Shown piece by piece: positions 13,701 through 28,015 of a stretch of DNA of 64,000 nucleotides (positions are counted from its first letter, which is position 1; the number at the start of each line of letters is the position of its first letter). The position numbers were made by a program, and so were the translations under genes. The DNA comes from Odontesthes bonariensis (Eukaryota > Chordata > Actinopteri > Atheriniformes > Atherinopsidae). Where the stretch lies: assembly GCF_027942865.1 (NCBI RefSeq), contig NC_134528.1, forward strand, positions 6,195,586 through 6,259,585, written 5' to 3'. Under the pieces are notes generated by a model. That model was not told the origin of the DNA. It worked only from the letters and a program-made list of their open reading frames with translations, and ran no database searches.

Positions 13701-16700
13701 ATGTGCAACATATGTGTGTATATCCCTTTGACATCAGATGCAAAATTAGTTTTATTTGATGTCATTTCATAGATAAATGGAAACTCAAGAGTATCAATAT
13801 CTAATTAGGAATAAATTAAACAAAAAGAACCAAGAATTTATATTTCCTTGTTTATTATCAGAGTATAAAGCAACAGCTTTCTTTTCTTATTCTTAATCTG
13901 ATAAGTCACGAGATAAAGTACAGTCTGAGATGGTGGTTAGTTAGTTAGTGTTAACAGAAAAACACTAAATCTGGAGGAAGCTGTGTTTATTTCTCTACAT
14001 GCAGAAAAAGAAAATTGGGCTCTTCTGAACTTAGATTTTCCACTCGCGTTCGTAAGGTCCATTTGGAACAGTTGACTTTGACATAAACTCAAAACAGGAG
14101 TTTAGTGTGCCGAGTACTGACCTTAGAGTGGCCCAGTTTGTTGCCATTTTCATCTGTGACAGCGATGCCGTTTAGGATTTCCCTGAAAAAACAGAGAAAA
14201 TTCAGCTGGACAGAAAAGCTAGAGTTTCCTTTTTCTGTAATACATGTGAACAGTAAGCTGGTATTTTTACTTCTCTGTAAAAGCGCAGGAGCTTCAGTAC
14301 CTAAAACACAACTAAAACAGGGATGTTCAATTGTTTAAAACAAGTATTTCAGAGATTGAAGTCAAAACTCAAAATGATTCAGTCACTATCAAAGGACCAA
14401 AATGGTTAAAATGCCATCATACTTGTTTTCTAAAGCTACAATAGATAATGGACAACGACAGCATGTGCAAAGGTGGAAAGTGCAGGTGCAGAAATGGGTC
14501 TGCTGAAGTGTCTGGAAACTACTTTTGTATTTGATTCTGCTGATAAGGGTCAGGACATCCTGAACTGTACACAGAATCCAAGGTGAGTTTCATTTAACTT
14601 TATTTCAACGGCATGTTGCAGCTGTAGAGGGAAGGCTGCACACACAACACTCACAAAAGCTAACATCATAAGGCTGCTGCACACAACATAACATAAACCT
14701 AATTCCAAATATGTTTTGATGCCGTGTCAAATGTGTCATCTCAGGGATGTTGAACCATTTTTGTCTGATTTCATGCAGTGATTTTCATGACAGAATCATG
14801 TCGGTTTTTAATGCAGCGCTGCTGAGGGGCCTGCCTGGCATGGCTCGATTTATTTGTCTTGACACCACCAAGATTACTTTCTATGACACTCGTCTCACCA
14901 CCATCTTTAGATCGGCAATCTTGCCTAAACACCTTGACAGGAAATGTGTGTCAACATTTCTGTTCACTGTCATTTCGGCCTGCAGGCTATAAAATCAGCC
15001 CACTATGCCGTCACATATATTTTGGGGAGTAACACAACTGAGGACTCACTGCTGCCTCATCATGGGAATGTTAACACAGTTGGCTGCAGCAACGGCTGCA
15101 AACGGCACCCAGCGAGCCACGAGAGGAGGAGCTTTCTGCAGGAGAGAGTGGAGAGAAACCCACATAATCATCAGAGAAATGGCTCTGAGCTCATCATCCG
15201 AGTAAGTAGATATTGAATTAAGATTATTTTCTCTCGGCTTAAGTACCCCGAGAAAAAAAAAAAACTTTGCACTTGACTGATCAGATCTTGGTACTTTCAT
15301 ATTCTTGAGGTGCGCTACACCAACTGTTCTTGTGAGAGAGGAGACATCTGAGCGACTGTTTCAAATTTTCCAGACGAGTTACCTTCGTGTAGAGGTTGAG
15401 TCCGACTGCTGTTGCTAAAGCTGTGCTGGTTGCTGTAATATAGGCCACTCCAATCTGCCTGAGAGACACCAGGGAGACGCATAACAGAAGCCCTTTTAAG
15501 ATTATACTGTTATTTAAAACAGCCTCAACGCCACATGTTAACAGTTAACTTAAGAATCACAGTTATTAACACTCCATTAGCACCTGTCATTTGAGGCATC
15601 TCGTGTCTCCAGATAAAGTCCAGATGCCTTTTAACACGTTTCTTTACCATCCGTCCATTTTCTATATCCGCTTAATCCAGTTCAGGGTCGCAGGGGGGCT
15701 GGAGCCTATCCCAGCTGTCATTGAGCGAGAGGCGGGGTACACCATGTACACCACACCACCATGCATCCCACTTTTCTTTAAAGCTTAATTTCCACACTAG
15801 GAATCTTTTCCAAGAACCAGGGTCTTTTAGGGGTCCCTCAACCTTCTTCACTTTGACTGCAAGAATCAGGGGATAAAGAAAAGAGTCCTGGGGGCTGCGT
15901 TTCAGCCCATAAAAAGGCCATGGTAGGGAGGTATTACTTTTGAGACTATCTGGGAAAGGCTCACAGAGCTGGCCATTTCTGATTGGCCGTGTATTCCCTG
16001 CGTTTTATCTCTGCCTTTTAACTTCACTCGTCTCAGGTATAATCTCCACAATAGCTCATAAAATTTGTTACCTTCAAGTCGTCCCACAGGAATAGATGTT
16101 AATTAGTTTATAACGCAACTATCAAATTGTGACAATTATCTCTGGGAGCTCGAGAATTAACGAAGGGACAGAGCTCAGATTGTGACCAGAAAGAAGTTAA
16201 ATCAGAGAAATAAAACAGTCATGTGATTGTTCTACAGTGATTCTGCTCTAAAGCATAGGTAAAAACATCCAAAGCCCCATAAAAGTGTGTAACATGGACA
16301 GATTTTGAGTAAATACAGCTGAGGCCGACTTCCTGCTTTTACACGTTCTGGTGGATTTAATTTGCCTAATCAAGCCTGAACCTTAGAGCTCTGACGCAGG
16401 GCTGAAATGGTCTTTTAGCTCCAAACAAACCAAACCTCAGGGCGTTAAAGTGTGGATGTTGTTGGTCGAAATGCACCTTTATACACAAATGCACTGTTTC
16501 TTTAGTTGAAAGTGTTGTGGTGGAGCACCTGTTTGGTAAGTGATCAACAAATGCACTTTTAAGCAGTTTAGTTGCAACAATATCTTTAGTAGGTAAGCTT
16601 ATAGAGACGCTAACTGATCAGGATTTCCCCTGGGAGACTTCCTCTGGAGATAACACAATTTGGTGCCTAAGAATCACCTTTGAGGTGCTTAACATCTTGA

Positions 16701-18172
16701 CTAATACGCATCTCCTAATACCCCAACCAAACTCTGGCTAGGATGCATAGTTCGTTAAAGACTTCACTGTACCTCAGACATCCAAACCCTTTTCCTCTTG
16801 CTTTTTGTTTTGTTATCAACAGCGAATTCAGCTATTTCCCCTCATTAGCCAATGGTTTACTTAACTAAAGAAAAAATAGCAAATAATGTTCCAACATTAG
16901 TTTGTCTAAAGCTTGTTTAATACATCTAGACTAGGATATCACAGCTCTGATTGGCATTCCCTATTTTTTTCCCAGTTGGAAGTTGGAAATTCTGGTTGCA
17001 TGTCACTGAATGCACTGCCATCTGGTATCAGAAACACATACATCTGTTAAAAATAATCCGCCATGTCTGATATTTACTGAACAAGAGCTGCTACAAACCA
17101 ATGGGCATAAACACCCATTTTCATATGGTTTACAGTATTTTATTTTGTTTAATCCAATCCCGTTTCATCTCGTCCAACACATTTTATTGTACTACTGTGT
17201 TAACCCACATATGGCTAATAAAACTGTTCTGAACTGAACTGAACCGGCTGTACGTGGGATCAGATAAAAACTGCAGAAGCTCGCTTTGTGTCTGATCCTG
17301 TGATGTGAAATCACTGGAGTTTGCTGTCATTTTCAAGTTGGAAAAGAACGGCTGGAAAATGTCCTTTCAACATCTGGTTTGAATCCATCTTTAGGATGTC
17401 CCAATTTGCTAAAGTTAGGGCCATTTATGTTTTGTTACTTTTTGTGGGAATATCAAACAAGCGACATGGACTTTGGCCAACAGAGAGCTCCATACAACCT
17501 CAATCTCATCTGGATTTTTACACTTGCAGTGACAAATATAAACAGCGTCAAACAGGATATCTTACTTTGGAGTGATGGGGGAGGCAGCATTGCGGTTGGT
17601 GTAGTTGACCAGAGCATTGAAGGACTGATTCACCCACTGCCAGAACACCACAGCAGGAACTGTTCTAAAAACAGACAGATAAGAAACTAAAGTTCCTCTG
17701 TGAAACGGGAGGATGTGGTAAAGTTCAGCATGTCCTTTTTCCTCATCGCTACCTGTAGAATTGCAGCATGAACCCAGTGATGGCCATGCCCCCGGGGACC
17801 TGGAACGACATGCGGCCGATGAGGTTCATACGATCTCCCGTGTCTGGGTGGAAGGCCGAGTCGTACAGCTTCTTTGCATAGTGGAGCTGCTCCACTGTGG
17901 TGCCCGGAGGGATGGATCCTGCCCTGCACAGATCCATAAACACTAAATAAACACACCAGTGGACACTCTCCACCATCTTGTGGAAGCATTCCTTCTTTAT
18001 TTTTGTTAAGTTCTTACCTGCAGCTTTCTACTAAAGCTTTGGCTTCATCTAGTCGTGGGTCAGATAAGAGCGCAGTTCGGCAGTCGGTGATGTTAAAGAA
18101 GTGTTTCAGTCGGCCCATGAACGTAAACTGATCCCATCGTGGCGCATCAATGTCGAACGAGCTTAAAGCCAT
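10704..18172 (-). CDS. sfxn2: Sideroflexin 2 (SFXN2), mitochondrial inner-membrane carrier; one exon not located
   Basis: Sideroflexins are multi-pass mitochondrial carriers; SFXN1 imports serine, and SFXN2 is linked to serine/iron metabolism. Coding exons on minus: 18172-18018, 17923-17753, 17664-17566, 15458-15383, 15135-15050, 14182-14122, 13611-13545, 13459-13410 and 10803-10704. All splice sites are GT..AG and phases agree through the first eight (255 codons). Recognisable stretches in order: [97 protein letters not shown] and terminal VYFNKGL. They match SFXN2 rather than SFXN1/3 ([22 protein letters not shown]). Between 13410 and 10803 the family has about 34 more residues (…LFPQ…), and the phases require an exon of about 104 bp that I could not find. 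The ATG at 18172 is the first in frame; an acceptor at 18246-18244 implies a further upstream non-coding exon. Confidence 0.93.
12240..12745. repeat. Possible miniature inverted-repeat element in the last mapped sfxn2 intron
   Basis: The segment starts gctgttttcacacaggca and ends with sequence whose reverse complement contains gctttcacacgca, an imperfect terminal inverted repeat. It sits where the unlocated sfxn2 exon should be. No target duplication was identified. Confidence 0.25.
15648..15770 (+). repeat. Dispersed fish repeat fragment in sfxn2 intron
   Basis: Sequence of the type ccgtccattttctatatccg, then gggtcgcaggggggctggag, then agcgagaggcggggtacacc is a very common teleost interspersed repeat, usually regarded as the tail of a retroposon. 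Related pieces occur at 54863-54905 and 57232-57400 in this window. Confidence 0.55.
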
Positions 18173-20565
18173 TGTGGCCGTCGAAAAGCAGCTCAATGTA
18201 TTCGAAAGTCACAGTGTTCACGCCGCAGGAAGTCACTGAGCAGCTGCAGATCAAACCTGGACAAACAGACAAAGAATGATACGACTTGCTGAATGTCTAG
18301 TGAAGAATAAAAACATAAATATAAACGGATTTTCATTTTGGGATTGAAATATAAACTGGTTAATAGTTATACACGTGTCCTGTCTGGTTTGAGCTGATCT
18401 AACATTAACAGACTTTTTTTAAAGGGTCAGACGAGGTCAAAATTCCCACAAACAAAAGCTTGTGTGTGTGTGTGTAGAGCTGCAATGATCAGACGACAGA
18501 TCAGCTGAGTTTATTGGTCACTTGTCCAATCGTGACTGTAAATTTAACCAAACATTTGGTGACATCTCTCTGGGCTTCTGTAAAGTTGTGATGTGTATTT
18601 CTAACCTCATTTCCTGCAGGTCGGTAGATTTTGAAAATGTCTTTGCGCACAAATGTTGTTTACTGGGAGAGTTAACAGCTTTAGTTTAGATTATTTGACA
18701 CTTCCAGCATTTCAAAAGTGATATTTTACCACTTTGTGTTTTTTTTCTATTCCTGTAAACACAATATCTTTGCAGCTGAGACAACTGACAGGACTATAAA
18801 AATAAGAATTTTTCATAAAAAAGTGAAATCCCTCCATTCCAAATTTAGTTAAATGTAAGTATGGGTTATCAGCATTAGAAGCAAAGTAAATGATTATGTA
18901 AAATAGTCTCCGACTGCGTTTTCCCCCATATTTTAACATCATTAATGCTGATGGAAACAGTGCTTTAATCATGTAGTCAGGAGAGCTGATTTTTTCTCAT
19001 GCTAACAGGTCTTTTAATCTCGACATAGTGCCCATGTTTGCATCAAATGTTGGTGATCCTTCCACACCCTGCGGAGATACCTTCACTCTGAATATCACAG
19101 AGTTGTAGTTGTACAGCTCTGGTTCTCTAAAGTTAACCACCAAGGCTGCTGGAAACTGCTGCTTGTGCTCACATCCCTGGACAAACACAACTCTGGATTC
19201 TTCCCTCAACATTCACAAGGCCCCAATTTCCACTAGAAATCATTGACCACCTCCTGGTAAATGGTTCCACAGGTAGTCATTTTGGGTTTCTAAAGCTGCA
19301 GCGTTGTGCTTCATATTAACCAATCAGAGAAGTAAAAACCTGCTGACTGCAGTGCAGGGTATCCAAACTCCCCTCTGGACTGTTCATCTTACATTATTAC
19401 ATTACTTTAAGTATTTGCTGTGAGTTTTAGATGAAAAGTAAATACAGGACACATTCGGAGAGAGGGGATATCAGCTCTCTGAAGGTTCAGTCTGGCTTGA
19501 ACTAGATTGTTTCTGAAACTGTTTGTTTAGAAAGTCGGTTAAAGGCCCGCAGACGTGGGCGGGGAACACAGAACTTAGGCCAAAAATCAACGTGGCTCTA
19601 CATACCAGGACATATACATGTATAACTGCAGCTGCATATGCTGGAGCTGCCTACTTGTTCATTTTGTTCTCCAACAATCGAAAACTCTTCAAATTGAGAA
19701 AAGCAGCAAATCCTCACATTTCAAAAGCTGCTTAATTTCAGCAGCAGAATATTCATCAAGAAAACTATGATTAAATTGACAAACCCCAAGTGTCTAGACT
19801 GACACATTTGATGTTTTGTTGGGCACTAAACAGCAACTAAGACTGTATCAGATGCTTAAAGCGTGAGCTGATGCAGGAGTCAAAATAAAAAATAGTTAAA
19901 GTTCATTTTAGATGATTGTTTAGAGAAGACAAGCAGAATGAAGATGCCATTTTTAGCGCTGAAAACAACTATTTTTCATCCATTTATAGCATTTAGCCTA
20001 TCTATATATGTATATTTATTCTTCTTATTATTTTTTATTTAATCAGAACTATAATATTTCAAAACAAATGGGAAAAAATAACAGCTTAGTATTTACTGTA
20101 ATGCGGTGGTACAGAGTCAGACCGTCTCAACTCCACACGGAAACAAAGCATCCGGCATGACGTCACTTTGCTACGTACCGTAAAGCGAAGCAGAACACGG
20201 CAGCAGCTTGAAGCTGACAAGGTAGAAATGTTGGTTTTCATCAAGAAAATTGTACATTTCCTTCAGTGAAGCCAGAGGAGGAGAGTAAGAATTAGGAGTG
20301 CAGTTCCGAAAAGCTCATTACTGGCCTTACTTTATAACACTGTGGCAATTTTATTTGCTTATTTGTTTACATGCCTGTCGGGTATTTCAAGTCAAGCAGC
20401 TGCTCGTGTTTATGTTAGAAATTGTTTCACTAAACTACAATGTGAAAAAAAAATTGTATTACTTGATTACTTTTTTTGTTCAAGCTACCTCACAGAAGTG
20501 CTCTGTTTATAAGTGGTAAATGATAAAATAAAGGTGAATAAAATTTTTTTTTAAAAAATCAGGGA

Positions 20566-20699
20566 CGTCCTTGATCTGTTTCGTCGCTGTTCTTCATTTT
20601 TTTAATGTACTGTAGAAGTATCGGATCAGGACTCGGTATTGGCAGATACTCAAAATCAAATGACTCCGAGGCAAAAAAAAACTGATCGGGACACCCCTA
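20566..20699. mobile_element. Short hAT-like miniature element remnant
   Basis: Left end cagggacgtccttgatc and right end gatcgggacacccct are near-complementary. They resemble the frequent fish hAT terminus (tggggtgtcccgatc type). No clear 8-bp duplication is left. Confidence 0.35.
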
Positions 20700-20842
20700 A
20701 TTTTAAGCTTGGTGTTAAAATAGTTTTTCCTTCCCACTGTCGCCGAGTGCTTGCGTAGTTGCAGTTGTTGTGTTACTGTATGTAAAGTGTCTTGAGGTGG
20801 CTTTTTGTTGTGAAACGGCACAATATGAATAAAACTGAGTTA
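20700..20842 (+). mobile_element. LINE 3'-end fragment
   Basis: The stretch ending tgtaaagtgtcttgaggtgg, ttgttgtgaaacggcacaat, atgaataaaactgagtt has the form of the 3' tail of fish LINE-derived repeats (tgtgaattggcgctatataaataaaattgaatt type). It is diverged and carries no frame. Confidence 0.5.
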
Positions 20843-22658
20843 CACTGTTACACACTTGACTGAATAATCTACAAGATAATCCAGACAACAGACCAGTTTC
20901 ATAAAATTCCTGTCAAAATAATCTGATTAATGTAATAATATGTGGAAATTAGAACAGCATTTGTGCCTTTTACTCATATTTTTTGGAGTGAAACTCTACT
21001 ATTGTATCATACAGTCAGTTTTTGAAGTCATTGTGTTTTAGTACACTGAATTATTTCTGTCTGGTGACAACAACAAGCACTTTTCCACAGTCAATGATGA
21101 TGTGGGGTCATTATCTCTGTGGACACTTTTCCCATCAGTGATGCTAAGGTCAGATCAGGATGAGGACTCACCTTGTCACAAAGAGCAAAGAGCGCTCAAA
21201 CTTTTCTTCGGGACAGACAGTGTCCAGAATGCCAGTAAATCTGCCCTTTACATGAATCAACTTTTGAGTAATGTGTTTTATTCCTCACAGAGGAGACAGA
21301 AATGCTTAATAAACATCCTCCAGATGTGTTGATTACAACAGTTTTGTCAGGGGGTGTACAAATGGTGCATTAAGGGGGAGTTGGAGAAGTGTAAAATGAC
21401 GTGAGAATAAAATACTCAGAGTAACTCATCGTGTAGTTTACAATTATTACAGTAGATGAAGTTTTTTTTTTTAGATTAAACGTGAGCTTGACAAAATGGA
21501 TCTGCAGGCCAGAGCACGTCCAGCACCTCAGTACATCTGCAGAAGTTAACAGCTGTAAACTCGCGCATGTGCGAAATCAGTTCAACTACAGACACGCAGT
21601 TTGTAATAGAAAGAGAAACAGAGAAAATGCGTTTGTATTGGAGTCCTGTGTGTAAGTTTACCGACCTGAGAGATGGGAAAACTCTTAAAAACATGTCAGA
21701 CAGGGTGACGCAACCCCGAGCTCGAGCTACCGGCTGAGTCTGATTTCTGGCGGAACACGCGGACAACCAAAGCCCCGACCCACCGGCTGCGACCCGCACC
21801 CACAGAAACAGGAAACATACCTTTAAGGAGATCTCCAAGCGCCACAAGGAGCGACCTGTCAGGTAAAAAATGTGCTCATGGGTCACTGTAGTAAAGAAAT
21901 GTGCACGTGGCAAACCATCCTCCAATCAAAGGCTGGGGCAGCTCCTCATGTGAAAACCGGTGAAAACCAAACCTGACACGTTATTTATTTGACGGGCTGA
22001 AGGGGAAACACGTCTGACTGATGCACGAGTTTACAGCTTACAAACCTAGAGGAAGCACAGTTGTTGTGTTAGCTAATTACCTCCGTGGTGGGGTTGTCCT
22101 CGGTTTCCTGTTAGGATTAAACTAATTAGTTGTTGCAGCTTATTACATCTATCTGCACATATTGTCCACAAAATGACACAATATGGTGTTTTTTTTCTCT
22201 TTTCTTATTAAACATTCAGCGGGAAGCTAAATAAACTCGTCCTCCATACTTGAGGTTGGTGTTGCATTCATGTCAAATTGTATAAAACGCTATTAACGAC
22301 AGGACAAAGCCTCTCACGCCAGTGTGGAAGTTTTTCTGTGCCATCAGAGTTTGAATACGAATTTCTAATATCGAATTTTTACAGCATCGAAATCAGACTC
22401 TGAATTTGAAAAACCAACAGTGTAAAAAAAAAAATTCAACTTAAAAAAATTCTGTGGAAAAAGAACCAGACTCAACATCCGGGTAAACAGGGAGAAGAAA
22501 TCGATCCCTGTCTCAAGTCATCCAACGGCAGCCAATCAAGTTACGCTCCATTGGACAGATCAGCCATGTCCACCAACAGGTGATGGTGCTTCGGTGAGTG
22601 AGTTTACTTTATTTGCCATTTGTGTTAATAAAATTGAGTAATAGATATTACTAATATC

Positions 22659-23203
22659 CATGGGCGTCGCACCCGTGGGGGATGGGGGTGTTTCAACACC
22701 CCCACTTTTACAGCAAGATGATTTCACCTTTTTGAATTTTCAATGACCAAATAAAGTTTTAACAAATCATAAATATGTTTTAAAGACTCTGTACCCTCTT
22801 TAGAATAATCCCACCCAGATTTGAGCAGTGTAACCATTGTAGTTTCCATACAGGACCTAGTTTAGGGCGATCAAAATGCAAAAAAATGCAGTAAATTTTC
22901 CCTGTTCTGCATTTTCACAAATCAGAAAAAGGTTTCACAAATCCCAAACAAGGTTTTAATGAATCTACAGCCTCTTTAGAATAATTCCATCCAGATTTGA
23001 GCAGTGTAACAGTTGTAGTTTCCATACAGGATCTAGTTTAGGGCGATTAAAATGCAAAAAAATGCAGTGAAATGGTCCTTTATGCCCATCCATTTAATTC
23101 GCGAATCTGATGCCAACTTCAGCGTCGTGTCTATGGGCTTGATGTGGGGCTCATGTGCCCCCCCTGTAAGACCCCCACATTTAAAATCGCTGCTCCACCC
23201 CTG
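22659..23203 (+). mobile_element. hAT-type non-autonomous element, copy 1 (545 bp)
   Basis: The element runs from catgggcgtcgcaccc to ctccacccctg and is flanked by a perfect 8-bp direct repeat, ctaatatc (22651-22658 and 23204-23211). Ends of CA..GGG type and 8-bp duplications are hAT hallmarks. It contains two diverged direct repeats of 100 bp (22796-22895 and 22972-23071), each holding the core tttgagcagtgtaac. There is no transposase frame. A near-identical copy of equal length lies inverted at 57477-58021. Confidence 0.85.
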
Positions 23204-23288
23204 CTAATATCTATTGAGCTGATCTGATGAATCGAGACAGGGAGCGATTGCTTCTCCCTGTTTACGGATGTTGAGTCTGGTTCTTTTT

Positions 23289-23691
23289 TTTTTAACTTTA
23301 TTTAAACAAGGTAAACACAAACAAGAAAATACAAACAAGTAAGGCAATTACAACAATATAACTTGTAGATAACATAGTAGAGGCATAGTATTTCGAAGAG
23401 GGATGAAGGTATTGTTGATAAGAAAGATAAATAAAGAAATAAAATTTACAGCAAGGGGATTCGTATATTAGGATTGACATACATTGGGGGGCAATTCAAT
23501 CAAAAATTCCGTCAGGACTTCGTATGATTCAATACATTTCAGAGATTTTAAATATAATTGAAATTCAGATAAAAAGATGTTAAAGACTGGGGATGATCTT
23601 AGCACTCTTTGTTTATGAATAAAAAATTTTGCCAAACAAGAAATTAGGTTACAACAGAGTTCTATAGTTACCATATCTCTAGAAATAGTTA
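23289..23691 (-). mobile_element. 5'-truncated LINE insertion (L1/Tx1-like 3' end)
   Basis: On minus, the insert opens at about 23691, contains a short frame reading like the C-terminus of L1/Tx1-type ORF2 (CLAKFFIHKQR … FLSEFQLYLKSLKC, about 23468-23660), and ends with aataaagtt plus an A tail at 23289-23300. It is flanked by a 15-bp direct duplication, agtctggttcttttt (23274-23288 and 23692-23706). A duplication of that size plus an A tail is the mark of target-primed insertion. The LINE clade is assigned from the protein pattern only. Confidence 0.7.
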
Positions 23692-24660
23692 AGTCTGGTT
23701 CTTTTTCCACAGATTTTTTTTTTCCACAGTTGGTTTTACAAATTCAGTCTTGATTTTGATGCTGTAAAAATTCGATATTAGAAATTCGTATTCAAACTCT
23801 GATGGCACAGAAAAACTTCCATACACCAGCCTCATACAAAACAGGTCGAGTCAAGGGGCCTCAGTTATCTATAGAAATACCAGAAAGATCCGCAAATGAA
23901 CAAAAAGAGTTGAAAATGTGAAAATATGTAAACACAAAGACAAAACACCAAAAGCTGTAAAATATGACATAATAAAGAGATGTAATACGACTAAAGTGAG
24001 ACAAATTACAACCAAATCAAGTGTAAAGAACAAAGAAAACATACAATGCCACACAGAACAACCTTAAAACAATCCAACAATGAAAATTAAATACAGAATT
24101 ACGAAAAGGGATAAATAAGATCTACCTTGGAACACAGAACGACAAAAAAAAACAAAAAACATACAAAATTACAAAAGAAATACCGACGGTAAAAATATTA
24201 AAAATAAACAATATCGGGCATTTTGTTTAATTACCACAAAGGGATAAAGAATAGCCACGAATCGAAGCAATCCAACCAAATGTAGACAGAAAGTGTGACA
24301 TGCCTCAAAAGTTTAAAATGAGCAAAATTAGACGCAAATGACCGAGAGAAAAATAGCAAAAAAAGTACTTAACAAAGTAACAAAAAGTATCTACATGTGT
24401 AAGAAAAAAAGAACAGATGCAATATTTCAATAAAGTGTTGCAAAATGTTCCTGTTTTAGAGGGTAAAGCATAAATACGCATAGCATCTGTGTTGTTTGTG
24501 GTTATTCTGTGTCTTGGTGCAGACAGCTATGCCCCGAACCGCGTTGCTTCATAATCAATCAAAGCAAAAGTAGATAATTTCGCATAAAGTATTCCTGAGT
24601 TCGAAAAATAATAACTCTTGTCCGCTGTAACTTGAATGCAGCATGAACCCGAGTTTACGC

Positions 24661-24728
24661 TTACTGTGCGTCTGACGTCACTCCCCTTAGTAACCCTCGG
24701 TGGCGTCTCTAGGAGAGAAGGCAACAAG
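24661..24728 (+). promoter_or_regulatory. arl3 core promoter/leader with CRE palindrome and X-box-like site
   Basis: A perfect CRE palindrome tgacgtca lies at 24673-24680. It is followed by gtaaccctcggtggc (24690-24704), whose left half fits the RFX X-box (GTNRCC) while the right half is degenerate. Both are within 60 bp of the ATG. RFX control would suit a ciliary gene. This is a motif match only. Confidence 0.4.
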
Positions 24729-27066
<2,338 letters not shown>

Positions 27067-28015
27067 CTTTGCTTCTAATCTTCTACTACTCAGGAGGAGC
27101 AGCTCACACAAACACACACACTCTGACAACACATTGCACCTCCTGAGCCTTAGTACGATGGGATTTACCTGTGAATGTACACACACTACTAATACAACGT
27201 GGACTTTTTTTAACTCCCCGCATCACTGATGTTTACTAATCTCAGCACATCTTCCCGTGTTGCACTCCACCAAAACGAGGGGCTCTTGCCTTCAAAGGAA
27301 ACCCATATAAGGAAACTCCTCCGCTCCTCCACGTCACCATCGCCGTCCCAGCCCGTCGTAGCCTCAAACATTCCCATTAATCTGCTGTCTTTCACAGGAA
27401 TCCTTTAAGCTTTTTCACGCCCTGTACTGGAAACCGAACCTCTCACTTCCTCCCCCCGTCAAACTCCATCTCATTTCACGTGTTTGTTTTCTTTTTGAAT
27501 CATTCCACTATGGCTGTAAGCGCTTTTACTGCTATGGCTCTGCTTGAAGTGAGGTATATTTTTGTAATAGTTTTATTTATGGTGAAGTAGAGTGCTTTCA
27601 GACAACTGCTCGCGTGGTGTGTGTATGAGAATCGGTCCAACTCTCCCCACTATAGTTTAAAATACTTTTAGTGTTAATATGTAAACAAAAAAAAGAGAAA
27701 AAAAGATGAATTGAAAGGATTAAAAGACACTACATTTTGGATCAACTGTAAATAGCACGGCCCTGTGTTCATATGTTACGTTATGCACATGTTATAGAAT
27801 ATTTGTCACCATGCTGTACTTTGTAGTCTATAATGTTTGCATATCTAATATGTGCTGGCAGATTTTTAACAGAGGTACTGTATGTTCCAATGCATTTCTA
27901 TGTGCTTCTTGGGTTAGAAAGGGAATTCACTGTTTCAGCATTTCCTTTTGATATTCTTGAATGTAATCTGTCCAGAATTTAAGATAATGTATGTGAATAA
28001 AAACATAATTAAAGT
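27067..28015 (+). other. arl3: arl3 3' UTR with poly-A signal
   Basis: After the stop, about 0.95 kb of non-coding sequence leads to AATAAA at 27996-28001 (context gtgaataaaaac). I take this as the likely end of the transcript; the exact cleavage site cannot be seen. Confidence 0.6.

Larger units (their letters stand above)
22326..23820. mobile_element. Inverted-repeat DNA element hosting two later insertions
   Basis: The left arm (22326-about 22513) begins ggaagtttttctgtgccatc, and the right end (up to 23820) is its reverse complement. The first 60 bases of the arms are essentially identical; the arms then continue with small gaps through gaaccagactcaacatccg. The right arm is interrupted by a LINE fragment and the centre by a 545-bp hAT-type element. 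Removing both insertions and one copy of each duplication leaves roughly 520 bp, a miniature-element size. The family is not identified and no outer target duplication is evident. Confidence 0.75.
18244..24660. other. sfxn2-arl3 head-to-head interval
   Basis: No coding exon recognised. A plausible sfxn2 leader exon on minus ends at 21821 before GTATGTTT, inside a GC- and CpG-richer patch (about 21690-21860) that may be its promoter; this is inference from a splice consensus only. The interval also holds the transposon nest at 22326-23820 and repeat fragments near 20566-20842. The rest (18.3-20.5 kb and 23.8-24.6 kb) is AT-rich and featureless to me. Confidence 0.4.

Noticed and set aside
22972-23071. 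Evenly spaced repeats suggesting a CRISPR-like array
   Set aside because: Only two units, inside a hAT-type element of a vertebrate genome.
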